Shown here piece by piece: positions 1 through 7,336 of a DNA stretch of 25,715 nt. Made by a program: the position numbers and the translations under genes. Position 1 is the first letter of the stretch, and each line of letters opens with the position of its first letter. The notes beneath the pieces were generated by a model that saw only the letters and a list, made by a program, of their open reading frames with translations, ran no database searches and was not told where the DNA came from. Source of the stretch: Candidatus Magasanikbacteria bacterium RIFCSPHIGHO2_01_FULL_41_23 (GTDB lineage: Bacteria; Patescibacteria; ABY1; Magasanikbacterales; UBA922); NCBI GenBank assembly GCA_001782805.1, contig MFPT01000015.1:1-25715 (forward strand). The letters run 5' to 3'.

Positions 1-73
1 ACTAGGAGAGTATGAGAATAGCGAGTTTTACTGAAAAGAAAATTACCTACTACTGAAATTCAGTTAATTTGAT

Positions 74-547
74 TTAAGTTAAATTAAGCCAGAATTTATT
101 TTTAATCCAATGAAACATCGCCAAACCAAAAAGCGCAGTTGATGATCCGGCGGAAAATAAACAATAAATACAAAAAGCATTCAGAACAAAAGCTTGGATA
201 TACAAGAAGTAAACCGTAAATAAAAATCCCAACGGCGTAATTATGAGCGCATATTTCGCCCATTTTGTTTCTTTACTTTCCAGACTCAAAAAAAACAAAA
301 CCAATAAAGTAGTATAAAAAATAAAGCCCAAGCTCGCTACGGGAAACGGTCCAATTTTGGAATAAATACTGGAAGTAACCGCGTCACAGCCAGTGGTAAT
401 AAAACATTTTGGTTTTTCCCCGCTTAAATATTTCATTGACAAATATCCGGCATCGGCAAAACCAATTAACGCCAGAACAAATCCGGTTATTAACAGCCAC
501 TGAGGAAGATTATTTTTTTCCAACAACCAATTGAACCAGTTCTTCAT
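74..547 (-). CDS. Vitamin K epoxide reductase (VKOR) family membrane protein
   Basis: This is a 157-residue integral membrane protein of the bacterial VKOR family, which re-oxidises DsbA-type thioredoxins by passing electrons to quinone. About four hydrophobic segments are visible (near residues 17-37, 69-89, 98-122 and 127-146). The family cysteines are all present: the loop pair C48 and C54, and the quinone-proximal CxxC (FCIYC, C126/C129). It lacks the fused thioredoxin domain found in some bacterial VKORs. That role is supplied by the upstream DsbA-like gene, whose 3' end overlaps this start by 38 nt, so the two are probably co-transcribed and translationally coupled. No clear Shine-Dalgarno site precedes the ATG. 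The start is placed here because it precedes the first membrane segment. Family assignment is confident; the electron acceptor is inferred from family knowledge. Confidence 0.9.
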   Translation of the reverse strand: MKNWFNWLLEKNNLPQWLLITGFVLALIGFADAGYLSMKYLSGEKPKCFITTGCDAVTSSIYSKIGPFPVASLGFIFYTTLLVLFFLSLESKETKWAKYALIITPLGFLFTVYFLYIQAFVLNAFCIYCLFSAGSSTALFGLAMFHWIKNKFWLNLT

Positions 548-1163
548 AGGAATTGGGAGTTTGAATTAATTTGCCATCCAAGAATAAAGTTGGAGTTCCG
601 CCGATTCCATTTTGAACTGCTTGGGAAATGTTTTCCTCAACTCTTTTTTTAAGTTCAGGATTATTTACATCTTCTTTAAATTGTTTTCCATTCATACCCA
701 AAGATCCGGCCAGATCTTCAAAAGTCAGCTCAGGATTTCCGTCTTTGGCCCATTGATCTTGAGTGTTAAACAGCGCGTCATGCATTTCAAAAAATTTACC
801 TTGTTTGCCCGCGGCTTCAGCCGCGATGGCGGCTGGCTTGGCATTTTTATGTAATTCCTCCAAGGGAAAATGGCGATACACAACTCGTACTTCATTGGGA
901 TACTCATCAGTTAGCCGCTTGATAAGCGGATAATAACTGGCGCAGGCTGGACATTGAAAATCACTGTATTCAACAATAGTATGCGGCGCTTTTGCCGAAC
1001 CTTTGAACCAATCAGAATCAGTGACTGGAGCCAACAATGTGCTACTAGCAGTAGTAATATTGCCACTGGATTTTGCGCCTAATTTAGCTAGGCCAAATAA
1101 GAGAATGACTAAGCCAAGAATAAATGCCCCCCAAGTAACGATTCTTTTTTTGTTCATGTTCAT
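510..1163 (-). CDS. Membrane-anchored DsbA-like thioredoxin (disulfide oxidoreductase)
   Basis: The product is 217 residues with an N-terminal membrane anchor (about residues 9-27), a short serine/threonine-rich linker, and a DsbA/DSBA_2-type thioredoxin fold. The active site is CPAC (C71-C74) in the context YSDFQCPAC. The cis-proline of the fold is visible as GTP (P191) before the last strand. The expected role is oxidation of cysteines in exported proteins outside the membrane, with re-oxidation by the VKOR encoded immediately downstream. The six-cysteine exported protein at 7749-8831 is a plausible substrate, which is inference. Two ATGs lie 6 nt apart (1163 and 1157). The first is used here because neither has a ribosome binding site. 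The gene is divergent from the PRMT-like gene across a 159-bp spacer. Confidence 0.9.
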   Translation of the reverse strand: MNMNKKRIVTWGAFILGLVILLFGLAKLGAKSSGNITTASSTLLAPVTDSDWFKGSAKAPHTIVEYSDFQCPACASYYPLIKRLTDEYPNEVRVVYRHFPLEELHKNAKPAAIAAEAAGKQGKFFEMHDALFNTQDQWAKDGNPELTFEDLAGSLGMNGKQFKEDVNNPELKKRVEENISQAVQNGIGGTPTLFLDGKLIQTPNSYEELVQLVVGKK

Positions 1164-1322
1164 AACAAATTATTTATGTTGATATTTAATCATATAGTGG
1201 GAATTTTGTCATCTTTTTGGATATTTCCCGATGATAATTCATCGAATGATTGACAAGAGAGAGAGTAAAATACCGACATTGTAGAAGTACATAAACTAAA
1301 GATTTTTTTTAAAACTAAATCC

Positions 1323-2204
1323 ATGTCATCACGTATCTCCCATAACAATCCAAAAAGCTCTGAAGCATTAGGCTTACCCTATCATTATGAAATGGTCTCT
1401 GATTCCAAAAGAGTTGTTCCTTTTCGAATGGCAATAAAAAAAGTATGTAAGGGTAAAAGAGTTCTGGAAAGTGGTGCTGGATCAGCAATATTAAGTATCC
1501 TAGCAGCAAAGGCAGGTGCGACAAAGGTCTATGCGATTGAAATTGATAAAGAAATTGCACGTTTTGCGAGGGAAAATATTCGCAAAAATTGTTTGCAAGA
1601 TAAAATTGTTTTGATCGAGAGTGATGTGTTAAAAATCAAGCTTTCCGATATTGATAATGAGCCTGTGGATGTTGTTATTGCCGAAAATTTAAGTACCTGG
1701 CAGGTCACCGAGCCGCAGATTGTTATTATGAATCACATTAATGAGAGCCTCATAAAAAAAAGGGGTATACGGTTGCCAGAGGTTATCTATAATTATGTTG
1801 AATTGGCTTACTCACCGTATAATTTTGAAAATGTAATTGATTTAAGAACATATTTTTTTCTTTTCACAGGTATAAAAAAACCAGTGCTTTTTTCTGAAAG
1901 AATATTATTTGAGGAGTTAAATCTTTCAAAAAAGAACAAAATAAATTTTGATAAAAAAATTAGAATACACGCCACAAAAGATGGAACCATAAATAGTTTA
2001 AAGTTAACCTCGCCTCTACAGATATACCACAATATAAATTTTGATGCTTCCGATAGCTTAATGCCCCCCGTAGTTGTACCGTTGGATGATGATTTGAGAG
2101 TAAAAAAGAGCGATATCGTTGAGCTAGAAATAAGCTATAAAATGCATACACACTGGGATTTATTCAAGTGTAAAGGTCGAGTTGTAAATAGTTTTACTAA
2201 TTAA
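1323..2204 (+). CDS. PRMT-like SAM-dependent methyltransferase (putative protein arginine methyltransferase)
   Basis: This 293-residue class I SAM methyltransferase carries several signatures of the protein arginine methyltransferase (PRMT) family. The N-terminal segment has the PRMT helix pattern YxEMxxDxxRxxxFRxAI (residues 20-38). Motif I is VLESGAGSAILSILA (47-61). An acidic residue suited to binding the ribose hydroxyls is E73. Two glutamates, E121 and E130, are nine positions apart, the spacing of the PRMT double-E loop that holds the substrate arginine. A C-terminal THW motif (276-278) matches the PRMT THW loop. Residues of about 150-293 are strand-rich, consistent with the PRMT beta-barrel. 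It is shorter than most eukaryotic PRMTs because the N-terminal extension is minimal. A small gene follows at 12 bp and is probably co-transcribed. Substrate is unknown. Alternatives are other class I methyltransferases such as PrmA-like enzymes, but these lack the THW and double-E pair. Confidence 0.75.
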   Translation: MSSRISHNNPKSSEALGLPYHYEMVSDSKRVVPFRMAIKKVCKGKRVLESGAGSAILSILAAKAGATKVYAIEIDKEIARFARENIRKNCLQDKIVLIESDVLKIKLSDIDNEPVDVVIAENLSTWQVTEPQIVIMNHINESLIKKRGIRLPEVIYNYVELAYSPYNFENVIDLRTYFFLFTGIKKPVLFSERILFEELNLSKKNKINFDKKIRIHATKDGTINSLKLTSPLQIYHNINFDASDSLMPPVVVPLDDDLRVKKSDIVELEISYKMHTHWDLFKCKGRVVNSFTN

Positions 2205-2216
2205 CTAAAATATAAT

Positions 2217-2579
2217 ATGAACGAAAAAATTTTAGACCTTCTTTCAAAAACGGTGAAGGAAGATGCAAATGTTCATGGACTTATGGTATACAACTTTTCT
2301 AAACAGGAAGTAGTTGCCACAACATTTTCGCCCGAAGACACAGAAAAATTCATGAAAGTTGAAAAACTCTACATGGATCTTGAAACAGAACATGCCACAA
2401 AGGTTGATCCGGCCGGGGAGCGAAATTGGTTGATGGTGTCACTAAGTCGAAAAATTGTATATAGTATCAAAATTACGAATGAATTTCATCTATACGCAGA
2501 CTTAGAACCAGCGGAAGCGCCGAGTGCTGCCATTGAAAATGGATTAGAACTAGGACTCATGATTGGAAGGATGTTGTAG
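2217..2579 (+). CDS. Small protein, possible roadblock/LC7-like domain
   Basis: This is a 120-residue soluble protein with no signal peptide. The apparent order of elements is an N-terminal helix (1-15), a strand pair (about 19-36), a charged helix (38-58), three strands (about 69-93) and a C-terminal helix ending GLMIGRML. That is the layout of roadblock/LC7 (longin-like) domains, which often act as small dimeric partners of GTPases or signalling proteins. The assignment rests on predicted topology only. I see no diagnostic motif, so it should be treated as tentative. It lies 12 bp downstream of the PRMT-like gene on the same strand, which suggests a shared transcript and possibly a shared function. 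Its last 23 nt overlap the 3' end of the convergent gene at 2557-3042. Confidence 0.7.
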   Translation: MNEKILDLLSKTVKEDANVHGLMVYNFSKQEVVATTFSPEDTEKFMKVEKLYMDLETEHATKVDPAGERNWLMVSLSRKIVYSIKITNEFHLYADLEPAEAPSAAIENGLELGLMIGRML

Positions 2580-3042
2580 AAGTTCTCCTAAATTCATCCG
2601 CCATATCAAGGGCATACATCTCGTCTATTTTCCCGATTGCCTGTTCCAGGGTGACAAGTACGTATTTGTCACCTTTTTGGTCAACAATTTTGACGAAGTC
2701 CTCTGGGTGATCCAGACCAAATTCAATTTTAAATTTTATAGCTCGTAGATATTGTTCTTTGGCATGGAGGTATAATTCTTGTCGATCAATCGGATTGTCA
2801 ACATGAATCGCCGCGACCAAATATTTGTCTCCAATGGCTATAATCGCTTTGTATTCTTGTATTTTTTCTATTTTTTCCCTTGTAAATTCTTCTTTTGCAG
2901 AAGCCTTTTTAGTCACCTGACTACCTAGTACTTTAATGTCGGAACCAATAATATCTCGTCTGTATCCGACTCCCGACGCATTCTCTCCCAGATAAAAATT
3001 AATACACGTGCTTTTTGTACCATAGTTACTCTTTTCAACCAA
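2557..3042 (-). CDS. Hypothetical protein downstream of the metallopeptidase
   Basis: I do not recognise this protein of about 161 residues. It is soluble, charged and mixed alpha/beta. Its middle (KIEKIQEYKAIIAIGDKYLV and following) looks like a helix feeding into strands, and its C-terminal half is helix-rich. The open frame runs back to a TTG at 3069, but no ribosome site precedes that codon. A purine-rich AGAGGGG (minus strand, plus positions 3050-3056) lies 7 nt upstream of a TTG at 3042, so I chose that start. It then overlaps the end of the upstream metallopeptidase-like gene by only 8 nt, typical of translational coupling. The two may therefore work as a pair. The 3' end overlaps the convergent roadblock-like gene by 23 nt. 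Confidence 0.65.
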   Translation of the reverse strand: MVEKSNYGTKSTCINFYLGENASGVGYRRDIIGSDIKVLGSQVTKKASAKEEFTREKIEKIQEYKAIIAIGDKYLVAAIHVDNPIDRQELYLHAKEQYLRAIKFKIEFGLDHPEDFVKIVDQKGDKYVLVTLEQAIGKIDEMYALDMADEFRRTSTTSFQS

Positions 3043-4435
3043 CAACCAGCCCCTCTTTGTTATGTTCAAAATAATCTAATGTGCTAGTAAAGTCCGCCAG
3101 TCTTTCTTGTATATCCGGATCATCGCTTCCCGCAGTTTTTAATTCTTCGATATACCGAGTAACCAGCTCCATTAATTCTGTTAGGCGCTTTACCGGTATT
3201 TTATGGTAAAGTGCGCGATACATAGTGTTGTCTATTTTTATGTGATTAACTGTTGTAGCATTATCACTTGGCTTAACAATACTCATTGCGTCAATTTCTT
3301 TTCCAGAATCAATTTTACTCAATCGATAAAAAACCTCTTTGAAATCTTGGGCAGTCAGCAGAACCTGTATCGCTTGATCAAAAGATTCGCTTTCTTGCAG
3401 TTCAAGTCGCACGATTTCACGTTGCGTGAGCGCCATATTAACCATAATATCATCCTTGATTTTTTTATACACTACTTCTATCTCTGGATCGTGTTTGTCT
3501 TTGCCAATAGATTCTTCTATTTTTTCCTGTATGTAGACGCGAATAGACTCGTCATCCAAGATTTTATTTTCAGTCAATGCTATACTTAATTTTTCTCTTG
3601 TTCTCCCATCGATTAATCTACGGAAGTCCAATTGCCATCGTCCGGCGATTGCATACGCGATAAGCTCATTTTTGATCATAAGAAAAAATTCAGTTGCTTT
3701 GGAACGATCATCCACCATGTTTTCTTTGGGCAATACATCATAAGTACATTCAGTGGCTTGTTCAATTGCTTGACGGTACAGATCATGAAATAATTCGTGC
3801 TGTATATTTTTTTGTACTCTAGGGCTATTCGCGTCAACCATTGTGGTTCGTATGGCTTCATCAGCGGCAATGAGTCTTTCATCATCATTAAGTTCTTTTT
3901 TAGCTGTAAAACCAAATACTATGGCGGAATGAATTGTGTTATTTCCCATAGTTCCTTCAGTGGATTCACTCCCGGCGAATTGTCTCCATGTTTCTTTATC
4001 TCGAACTTTTACTACAATCGATCCAAATGGTGTTATGAAAAAATCACTGTCTAAAATAGTGTCAGTGGACCAACCGACACTACCTCGTACTCTACGAAAT
4101 CGGTCGATGATTTGTGGCTTATCTGCTGTAGCAGTTTTTCTATGCAATTCAATAACCTTATTGATTACCTTTTGAAATACATTGCGTTGTTTTTTTGAGA
4201 GAGACTGTAAAATATCATTCGAACGTTGCGTTAAAAATTCTTCGCTTATTTCCTTATCAGGATCAAGAAAATGGTATAAATCATCATATATCGCTTCAGC
4301 AAATTTTGCGTTTTCCGTATAGCGTTTTAATTCTTTGGCAGAAAAATTAAATCTGCCAATACCATCAAGCTCAATGGTTTCGACTATTGGATCTGTTTGA
4401 ATATCCGTGTAATCTCTAGACGTGACTTCTCCCAT
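3035..4435 (-). CDS. Putative zinc metallopeptidase (HELFH ... NELIAY), uncharacterised family
   Basis: This is a 466-residue protein with no signal peptide or membrane segment, so probably cytosolic. It contains HELFH (H213, E214, H217), the HExxH zinc-binding and catalytic signature, inside a helix preceded by RVQKNIQ. About 40 residues on comes KNELIAYAIAGRW, where E257 is well placed to be the third zinc ligand of a gluzincin-type (HExxH+E) peptidase. The segment before the motif (about 120-180) looks strand-rich. The C-terminal 200 residues are helical and acidic and could form a substrate cap or partner surface. No named family is recognised and peptidase activity is inferred from the motif pair. 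A small gene overlaps its 3' end, and the upstream neighbour on the same strand, an RNA methyltransferase, ends 28 bp before this start. Confidence 0.7.
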   Translation of the reverse strand: MGEVTSRDYTDIQTDPIVETIELDGIGRFNFSAKELKRYTENAKFAEAIYDDLYHFLDPDKEISEEFLTQRSNDILQSLSKKQRNVFQKVINKVIELHRKTATADKPQIIDRFRRVRGSVGWSTDTILDSDFFITPFGSIVVKVRDKETWRQFAGSESTEGTMGNNTIHSAIVFGFTAKKELNDDERLIAADEAIRTTMVDANSPRVQKNIQHELFHDLYRQAIEQATECTYDVLPKENMVDDRSKATEFFLMIKNELIAYAIAGRWQLDFRRLIDGRTREKLSIALTENKILDDESIRVYIQEKIEESIGKDKHDPEIEVVYKKIKDDIMVNMALTQREIVRLELQESESFDQAIQVLLTAQDFKEVFYRLSKIDSGKEIDAMSIVKPSDNATTVNHIKIDNTMYRALYHKIPVKRLTELMELVTRYIEELKTAGSDDPDIQERLADFTSTLDYFEHNKEGLVVG

Positions 4436-4462
4436 AAAATTTTTTTATTAGGTAATTTTTAT

Positions 4463-4489
4463 ATTATAACGCATAAGCATCCAACACAA
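4463..4489 (-). promoter_or_regulatory. Candidate promoter for the metallopeptidase gene
   Basis: On the minus strand a perfect TATAAT (plus 4463-4468) is preceded by TTGTGT (plus 4484-4489) with a 15-bp spacer, shorter than ideal. It overlaps the stop of the RNA methyltransferase gene and would give a leader of roughly 20 nt before the ATG at 4435. The gene may instead be read through from upstream. Confidence 0.35.
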
Positions 4490-5741
4490 CCAACCCCTCA
4501 ATATGTGGCGTGCGCGGGAAAAAATTATATAATTTTATAAAAATCGGTTTATAAATTTCGGATAATTTGGCAATATCGCGCGCTTGAGTACTTAAATCAC
4601 AGGCCAAATAAATAATCCGTGGTGGATGTTTGGCCAGCAAGCGCGCCACGACATCATTATGCAAACCGGTTCGCGGCGGATCCAAAATAATTATTGATTC
4701 ACTGTCAATCAGTTCGGTAATTTTTTCCGCCGGTACACAATGGGTTTCCACATTAACTAGGGAATTTAACATTATATTTTCCTGGGCATATTTAATTGCT
4801 TCGGGAATTATTTCCACTAACGTGGTTCGTGTTCGATTGCGCGCGAGCGGCAAAGAAATCGCACCAACTCCGGCATAAAAATCAATGACCGGATCAGTGG
4901 GACCGATAAACGCGGCCATATCTTGGACTGCCTGAGTAAACAGGGGAATATTAATTTGAAAAAAATTTAACAAGCCGAATTTGAGTTTGGTTCCAAGAAT
5001 TTCCGCGATTAAATAATTTTGGCCGCTGGAATATAATAATTCCGTGGGAATTGAGGCCGGACTTTTATGTGTGGAATAATACAGATGGAATCCCAGCCAA
5101 TGAGGGAATAATTCCGGATAATCGGTAAAGATCATTTTATCTTTTATGAATAAAGCGGCAATGGCTTCGCCGGCATTATTACTGCGGACAACCAAAGATT
5201 TTAAACTTCGTATCGGGATTTTGACTTTGTTAATCCAATTAAGAATATCATTCGCGACTTGATTGATAATTGGTTCAGCCAAAAGTGAACTTGGCACAGG
5301 ATGGCGTAATCGTGATCCGCGGCCAAAAAAAGCCAGTGAAATGATTCCATCTTTTTCACAGAAACTAAATTCAATTTTATTGCGATAGCCAAAAAAATTG
5401 GCTTCGTCCGAAACGATTTCCGGTAGATTATTTTGCAGAATCAGTCCGCCATTGCGGCCGTATGTTTCAGTCGCGATTTGTTGTTTATATTTGGTTTCCG
5501 CGTTGGCGCTAATTATTTGCCAAGGACTGGAGGATAAAAAATTTGGTTCAATGGGGGAAATGCGGTCAGATGACGCGGAAATAATCTTGGTGGCAAAAGC
5601 CTCGGCATAATCTTTTTTTTGATTCAAATATTCAATTTCAACGGTTTCACCGGGCAAGGCGTTCCACACAAAAATTGCGCGACCATTATTCCGCGCCAAT
5701 CCTTGGCCGCCAAATACTATTTTTTCTATAAGAAGGCTCAT
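4464..5741 (-). CDS. TrmA/RlmD-family RNA (uracil-5-)-methyltransferase
   Basis: This 425-residue enzyme makes m5U in tRNA or 23S rRNA using SAM. An N-terminal TRAM domain (about 1-60, beginning LIEKIVFGGQGLAR) binds RNA. The C-terminal SAM domain has FFQIN (260-264), the glycine motif DFYAGVGAISLPLA (287-300), E310 for ribose binding, and DPPRTGL (354-360). The catalytic nucleophile is C381 in YLACDLSTQARD, and E415 in PHIEGLVVL is the proton-abstracting glutamate. The segment that usually holds the [4Fe-4S] cysteines (CxxxxxCGGC type, around 62-76 here) reads EPNFLSSSPWQ and has no cysteine. The iron-sulfur cluster is therefore probably lost, as in E. coli TrmA, which also lacks it. Substrate position (rRNA U747/U1939 or tRNA U54) cannot be told from sequence. 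Confidence 0.9.
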   Translation of the reverse strand: MSLLIEKIVFGGQGLARNNGRAIFVWNALPGETVEIEYLNQKKDYAEAFATKIISASSDRISPIEPNFLSSSPWQIISANAETKYKQQIATETYGRNGGLILQNNLPEIVSDEANFFGYRNKIEFSFCEKDGIISLAFFGRGSRLRHPVPSSLLAEPIINQVANDILNWINKVKIPIRSLKSLVVRSNNAGEAIAALFIKDKMIFTDYPELFPHWLGFHLYYSTHKSPASIPTELLYSSGQNYLIAEILGTKLKFGLLNFFQINIPLFTQAVQDMAAFIGPTDPVIDFYAGVGAISLPLARNRTRTTLVEIIPEAIKYAQENIMLNSLVNVETHCVPAEKITELIDSESIIILDPPRTGLHNDVVARLLAKHPPRIIYLACDLSTQARDIAKLSEIYKPIFIKLYNFFPRTPHIEGLVVLDAYAL

Positions 5742-5772
5742 GCAAGCATACTAATTCATCCGCGGGATTTGT

Positions 5773-6000
5773 TCAAGGAGACTTTTTTTCCACGCCATCA
5801 GCCAACTGTTTCCACGTTTTAATGAATGTTTCTTGGGCAATATCTTTCGCCTTGTCACGATCAAAAACGCGGTAATAGCAGAACCGAAAAATTTCATCGG
5901 AATACTTTTGGTATGCCACGGTAAATTGCATTTCGGGATTTTTCATGTTCTGCACTATAGATGACGGATTCAAAGATGTTCTCTTACAACACCAAAACAT
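5773..6000 (-). pseudogene. Truncated ECF sigma factor (region 2 only)
   Basis: The 75-codon frame encodes a clear sigma-70 region 2: YSDEIFRFCYYRVFDRDKAKD followed by IAQETFIKTWKQLADG. This is the part that binds the RNA polymerase clamp and recognises the -10 element. A full ECF sigma factor would continue with the rest of region 2, a linker and region 4 (about 100 more residues). Here the frame stops after VEKKSP, and the next gene starts 31 bp on. No region 4 was found in any frame nearby. The more natural start is the internal ATG at 5946 (MKNPEMQFTVAY). The first 18 residues from 6000 do not resemble the family. A run of seven A/T bases lies at the breakpoint, where a frameshift could have begun the decay. 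It is most likely a remnant; a short anti-clamp peptide is a remote alternative. Confidence 0.65.
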
Positions 6001-6034
6001 TCAATTATCTAGTAACCAAACTGGAGTGAGATCT

Positions 6035-6112
6035 TTTTCTCGATGCCCGAGCCTGTTTACCCTGACTTGTACCGAGCGAAGTTGAGGGAGCTTGTCGAAG
6101 GGTTGAGGGGTT
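6035..6112. repeat. Intergenic palindromic-repeat block (CTTCGACAAGCTC type)
   Basis: Within the 164-bp gap between the sigma remnant and the DM13 gene, the sequence is a run of short related motifs: GAGCTTGTCGAAGGG (6088-6102), GAGCGAAGTTGAGGG (6074-6088), and GCCCGAGCCTGTTTACCCTG just before. GAGCTTGTCGAAGG matches the pnp insertion (reverse complement GAGCCTGTCGAAGG) at 13 of 14 bases. It looks like a mobile or amplified extragenic palindrome, not a terminator, because no clean U-tract follows on either strand. Confidence 0.55.
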
Positions 6113-6164
6113 GAAAAAAAGAGGATCAGTGAAGTTTGATTAAGACTTAGAAAAGGTAGTTTGC

Positions 6165-6701
6165 CTATAATTCTCCGTAGCTAAAAAGAACACTAAACGC
6201 GCGACACCAAATAAGCGCGTAACGATATTTGGTCAAATCAGTTCCAGTGGGAATAGTGTAATTTACATTTCCTTCAGTGGCCCGAATCGGGCCAAGATCC
6301 ACGTAATCTTTGGCACTTAAATCAGTCGCCAAATAAATGCGCAAATCAGGGCCATTGGTGGTTTTTAAATTTTCAAAACGGAGAATATTTTCGTTTCCGG
6401 TTTTTACTATCAATGCTTCGCCTGATACTTCATGAGCTTTGGCAACCAAACTCGCTCGACGACTAATTTTTGGTTTATCTGTCGGCATTTTTTCCTCTTT
6501 TTTTATTGGAATTTCCGGATCGGACGACGTTGTTGGTACTATGTCCGCGTTTGAAAAAGTCATCGCTTTACTCGATGAAGTAATTATTGTCATAGGTATT
6601 TCTTCTTGTAATCTTATATTATTCCACAAAGGCGAAATGAGCCACCACGCCACTCCTAAAATTAAAATGATCACACTGCCGAACAATAGTTTTTTATTCA
6701 T
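6165..6701 (-). CDS. Membrane-anchored DM13-domain protein
   Basis: The 178-residue product has an N-terminal membrane anchor (about 5-24), a low-complexity serine/threonine/proline linker (about 38-80), and a C-terminal DM13 domain (about 88-178). DM13 hallmarks are visible: VSGEALIV, then NGPDLRIYLATD, YTIPTGTDLTKYRYALIWC and the terminal FSVLFSYGEL. The conserved cysteine is C166. DM13 domains are small beta-rich modules, proposed to have a redox role and found outside the membrane. The protein is probably lipid-free and held by its anchor with the domain outside. The gene is monocistronic and divergent from the broken gene at 6864. A possible promoter is annotated just upstream. The domain call is good; the function is unknown. 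Confidence 0.85.
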   Translation of the reverse strand: MNKKLLFGSVIILILGVAWWLISPLWNNIRLQEEIPMTIITSSSKAMTFSNADIVPTTSSDPEIPIKKEEKMPTDKPKISRRASLVAKAHEVSGEALIVKTGNENILRFENLKTTNGPDLRIYLATDLSAKDYVDLGPIRATEGNVNYTIPTGTDLTKYRYALIWCRAFSVLFSYGEL

Positions 6702-6746
6702 ATAAGGACAATTAAGGGTAATATTTTAAGACGTTTCGATATTTAT

Positions 6747-6774
6747 ATCATACACTTCTTCTGAATAAGGTAAA
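6747..6774 (-). promoter_or_regulatory. Candidate promoter for the DM13 gene
   Basis: On the minus strand TATGAT (plus 6747-6752) lies 16 bp downstream of TTTACC (plus 6769-6774). This would start transcription about 40 nt before the ATG at 6701. The -35 element is weak. Confidence 0.35.
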
Positions 6775-6787
6775 AGAGTTGTGCTGA

Positions 6788-6816
6788 TTGACTATCATTA
6801 CACGATTACTTATCAT
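6788..6816 (+). promoter_or_regulatory. Promoter for the frameshifted gene at 6864
   Basis: TTGACT (6788-6793) and TATCAT (6811-6816) are separated by exactly 17 bp, each one base off the sigma-70 consensus. The predicted transcription start near 6823 leaves about 40 nt before the ATG at 6864. This supports 6864 as the original start of the broken gene that follows. Confidence 0.6.
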
Positions 6817-7036
6817 ATTAGGTATATGGAGAACATACATTTTTTTCTTAAATCAATATCAGTATGATAAATATAGAATCTCCGCATGGAGAAAGTGCCA
6901 CTGAAATTATCACTACTGGGGAAATTCCCAAAGATACAGAACCCAAAGGGACGGAAGCGGAAAAACCAAATCTTGCGAGTAATGATAATCTCTTGACTCT
7001 CAGAAGTTACAACTGGAAAATTATTTTAGTGAATTA

Positions 7037-7336
7037 TTGAGACAAGGAATTGAACTGCGTTTACAGGCCATGCGTCTTGAATTTAAAATACATTTGAATC
7101 CTCATAGTTCTGCAAAATTAGCGACGGTTGAAGCTTTGATGAAACTGATAAGAGAAGATGACTATATAAAAAATAATATCCGTGAATTTAAGGTTTTGTG
7201 TGATTCTAAAACAGAAGAAGACGTGGCTGATCTAGATGGGCATCAATCGCCGCCAATTGTTATTTATCTGGAACGTGGCTCTGATTCTGAGGAAAGCATG
7301 AAGATTGTCCATTGGCGCAGTCAGAAGGCGATTTGA
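7037..7336 (+). CDS. Open segment B of the broken gene
   Basis: This 99-codon frame opens at a TTG with no ribosome site, but its coding sense extends back to about 6989 (LQLENYFSELLRQGIELRLQ), so the TTG is unlikely to be a true start. It contains a helical stretch, then strand-like VIYLERGSD near the end, and runs into frame-shifted junk (WRSQKAI) after about residue 90. No family is recognised. It is best read as the middle part of the gene at 6864-7680. Confidence 0.4.
   Translation: MRQGIELRLQAMRLEFKIHLNPHSSAKLATVEALMKLIREDDYIKNNIREFKVLCDSKTEEDVADLDGHQSPPIVIYLERGSDSEESMKIVHWRSQKAI

Noticed and set aside
1250..1271. TTGACA followed by TAAAAT before the PRMT-like gene
   Set aside because: The spacer is only 10 bp, too short for a sigma-70 promoter. 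No other -10 at 16-18 bp was convincing.
6864..7336. Programmed -1 frameshifting in the broken gene
   Set aside because: No X-XXY-YYZ heptamer or downstream structure is visible at either junction.
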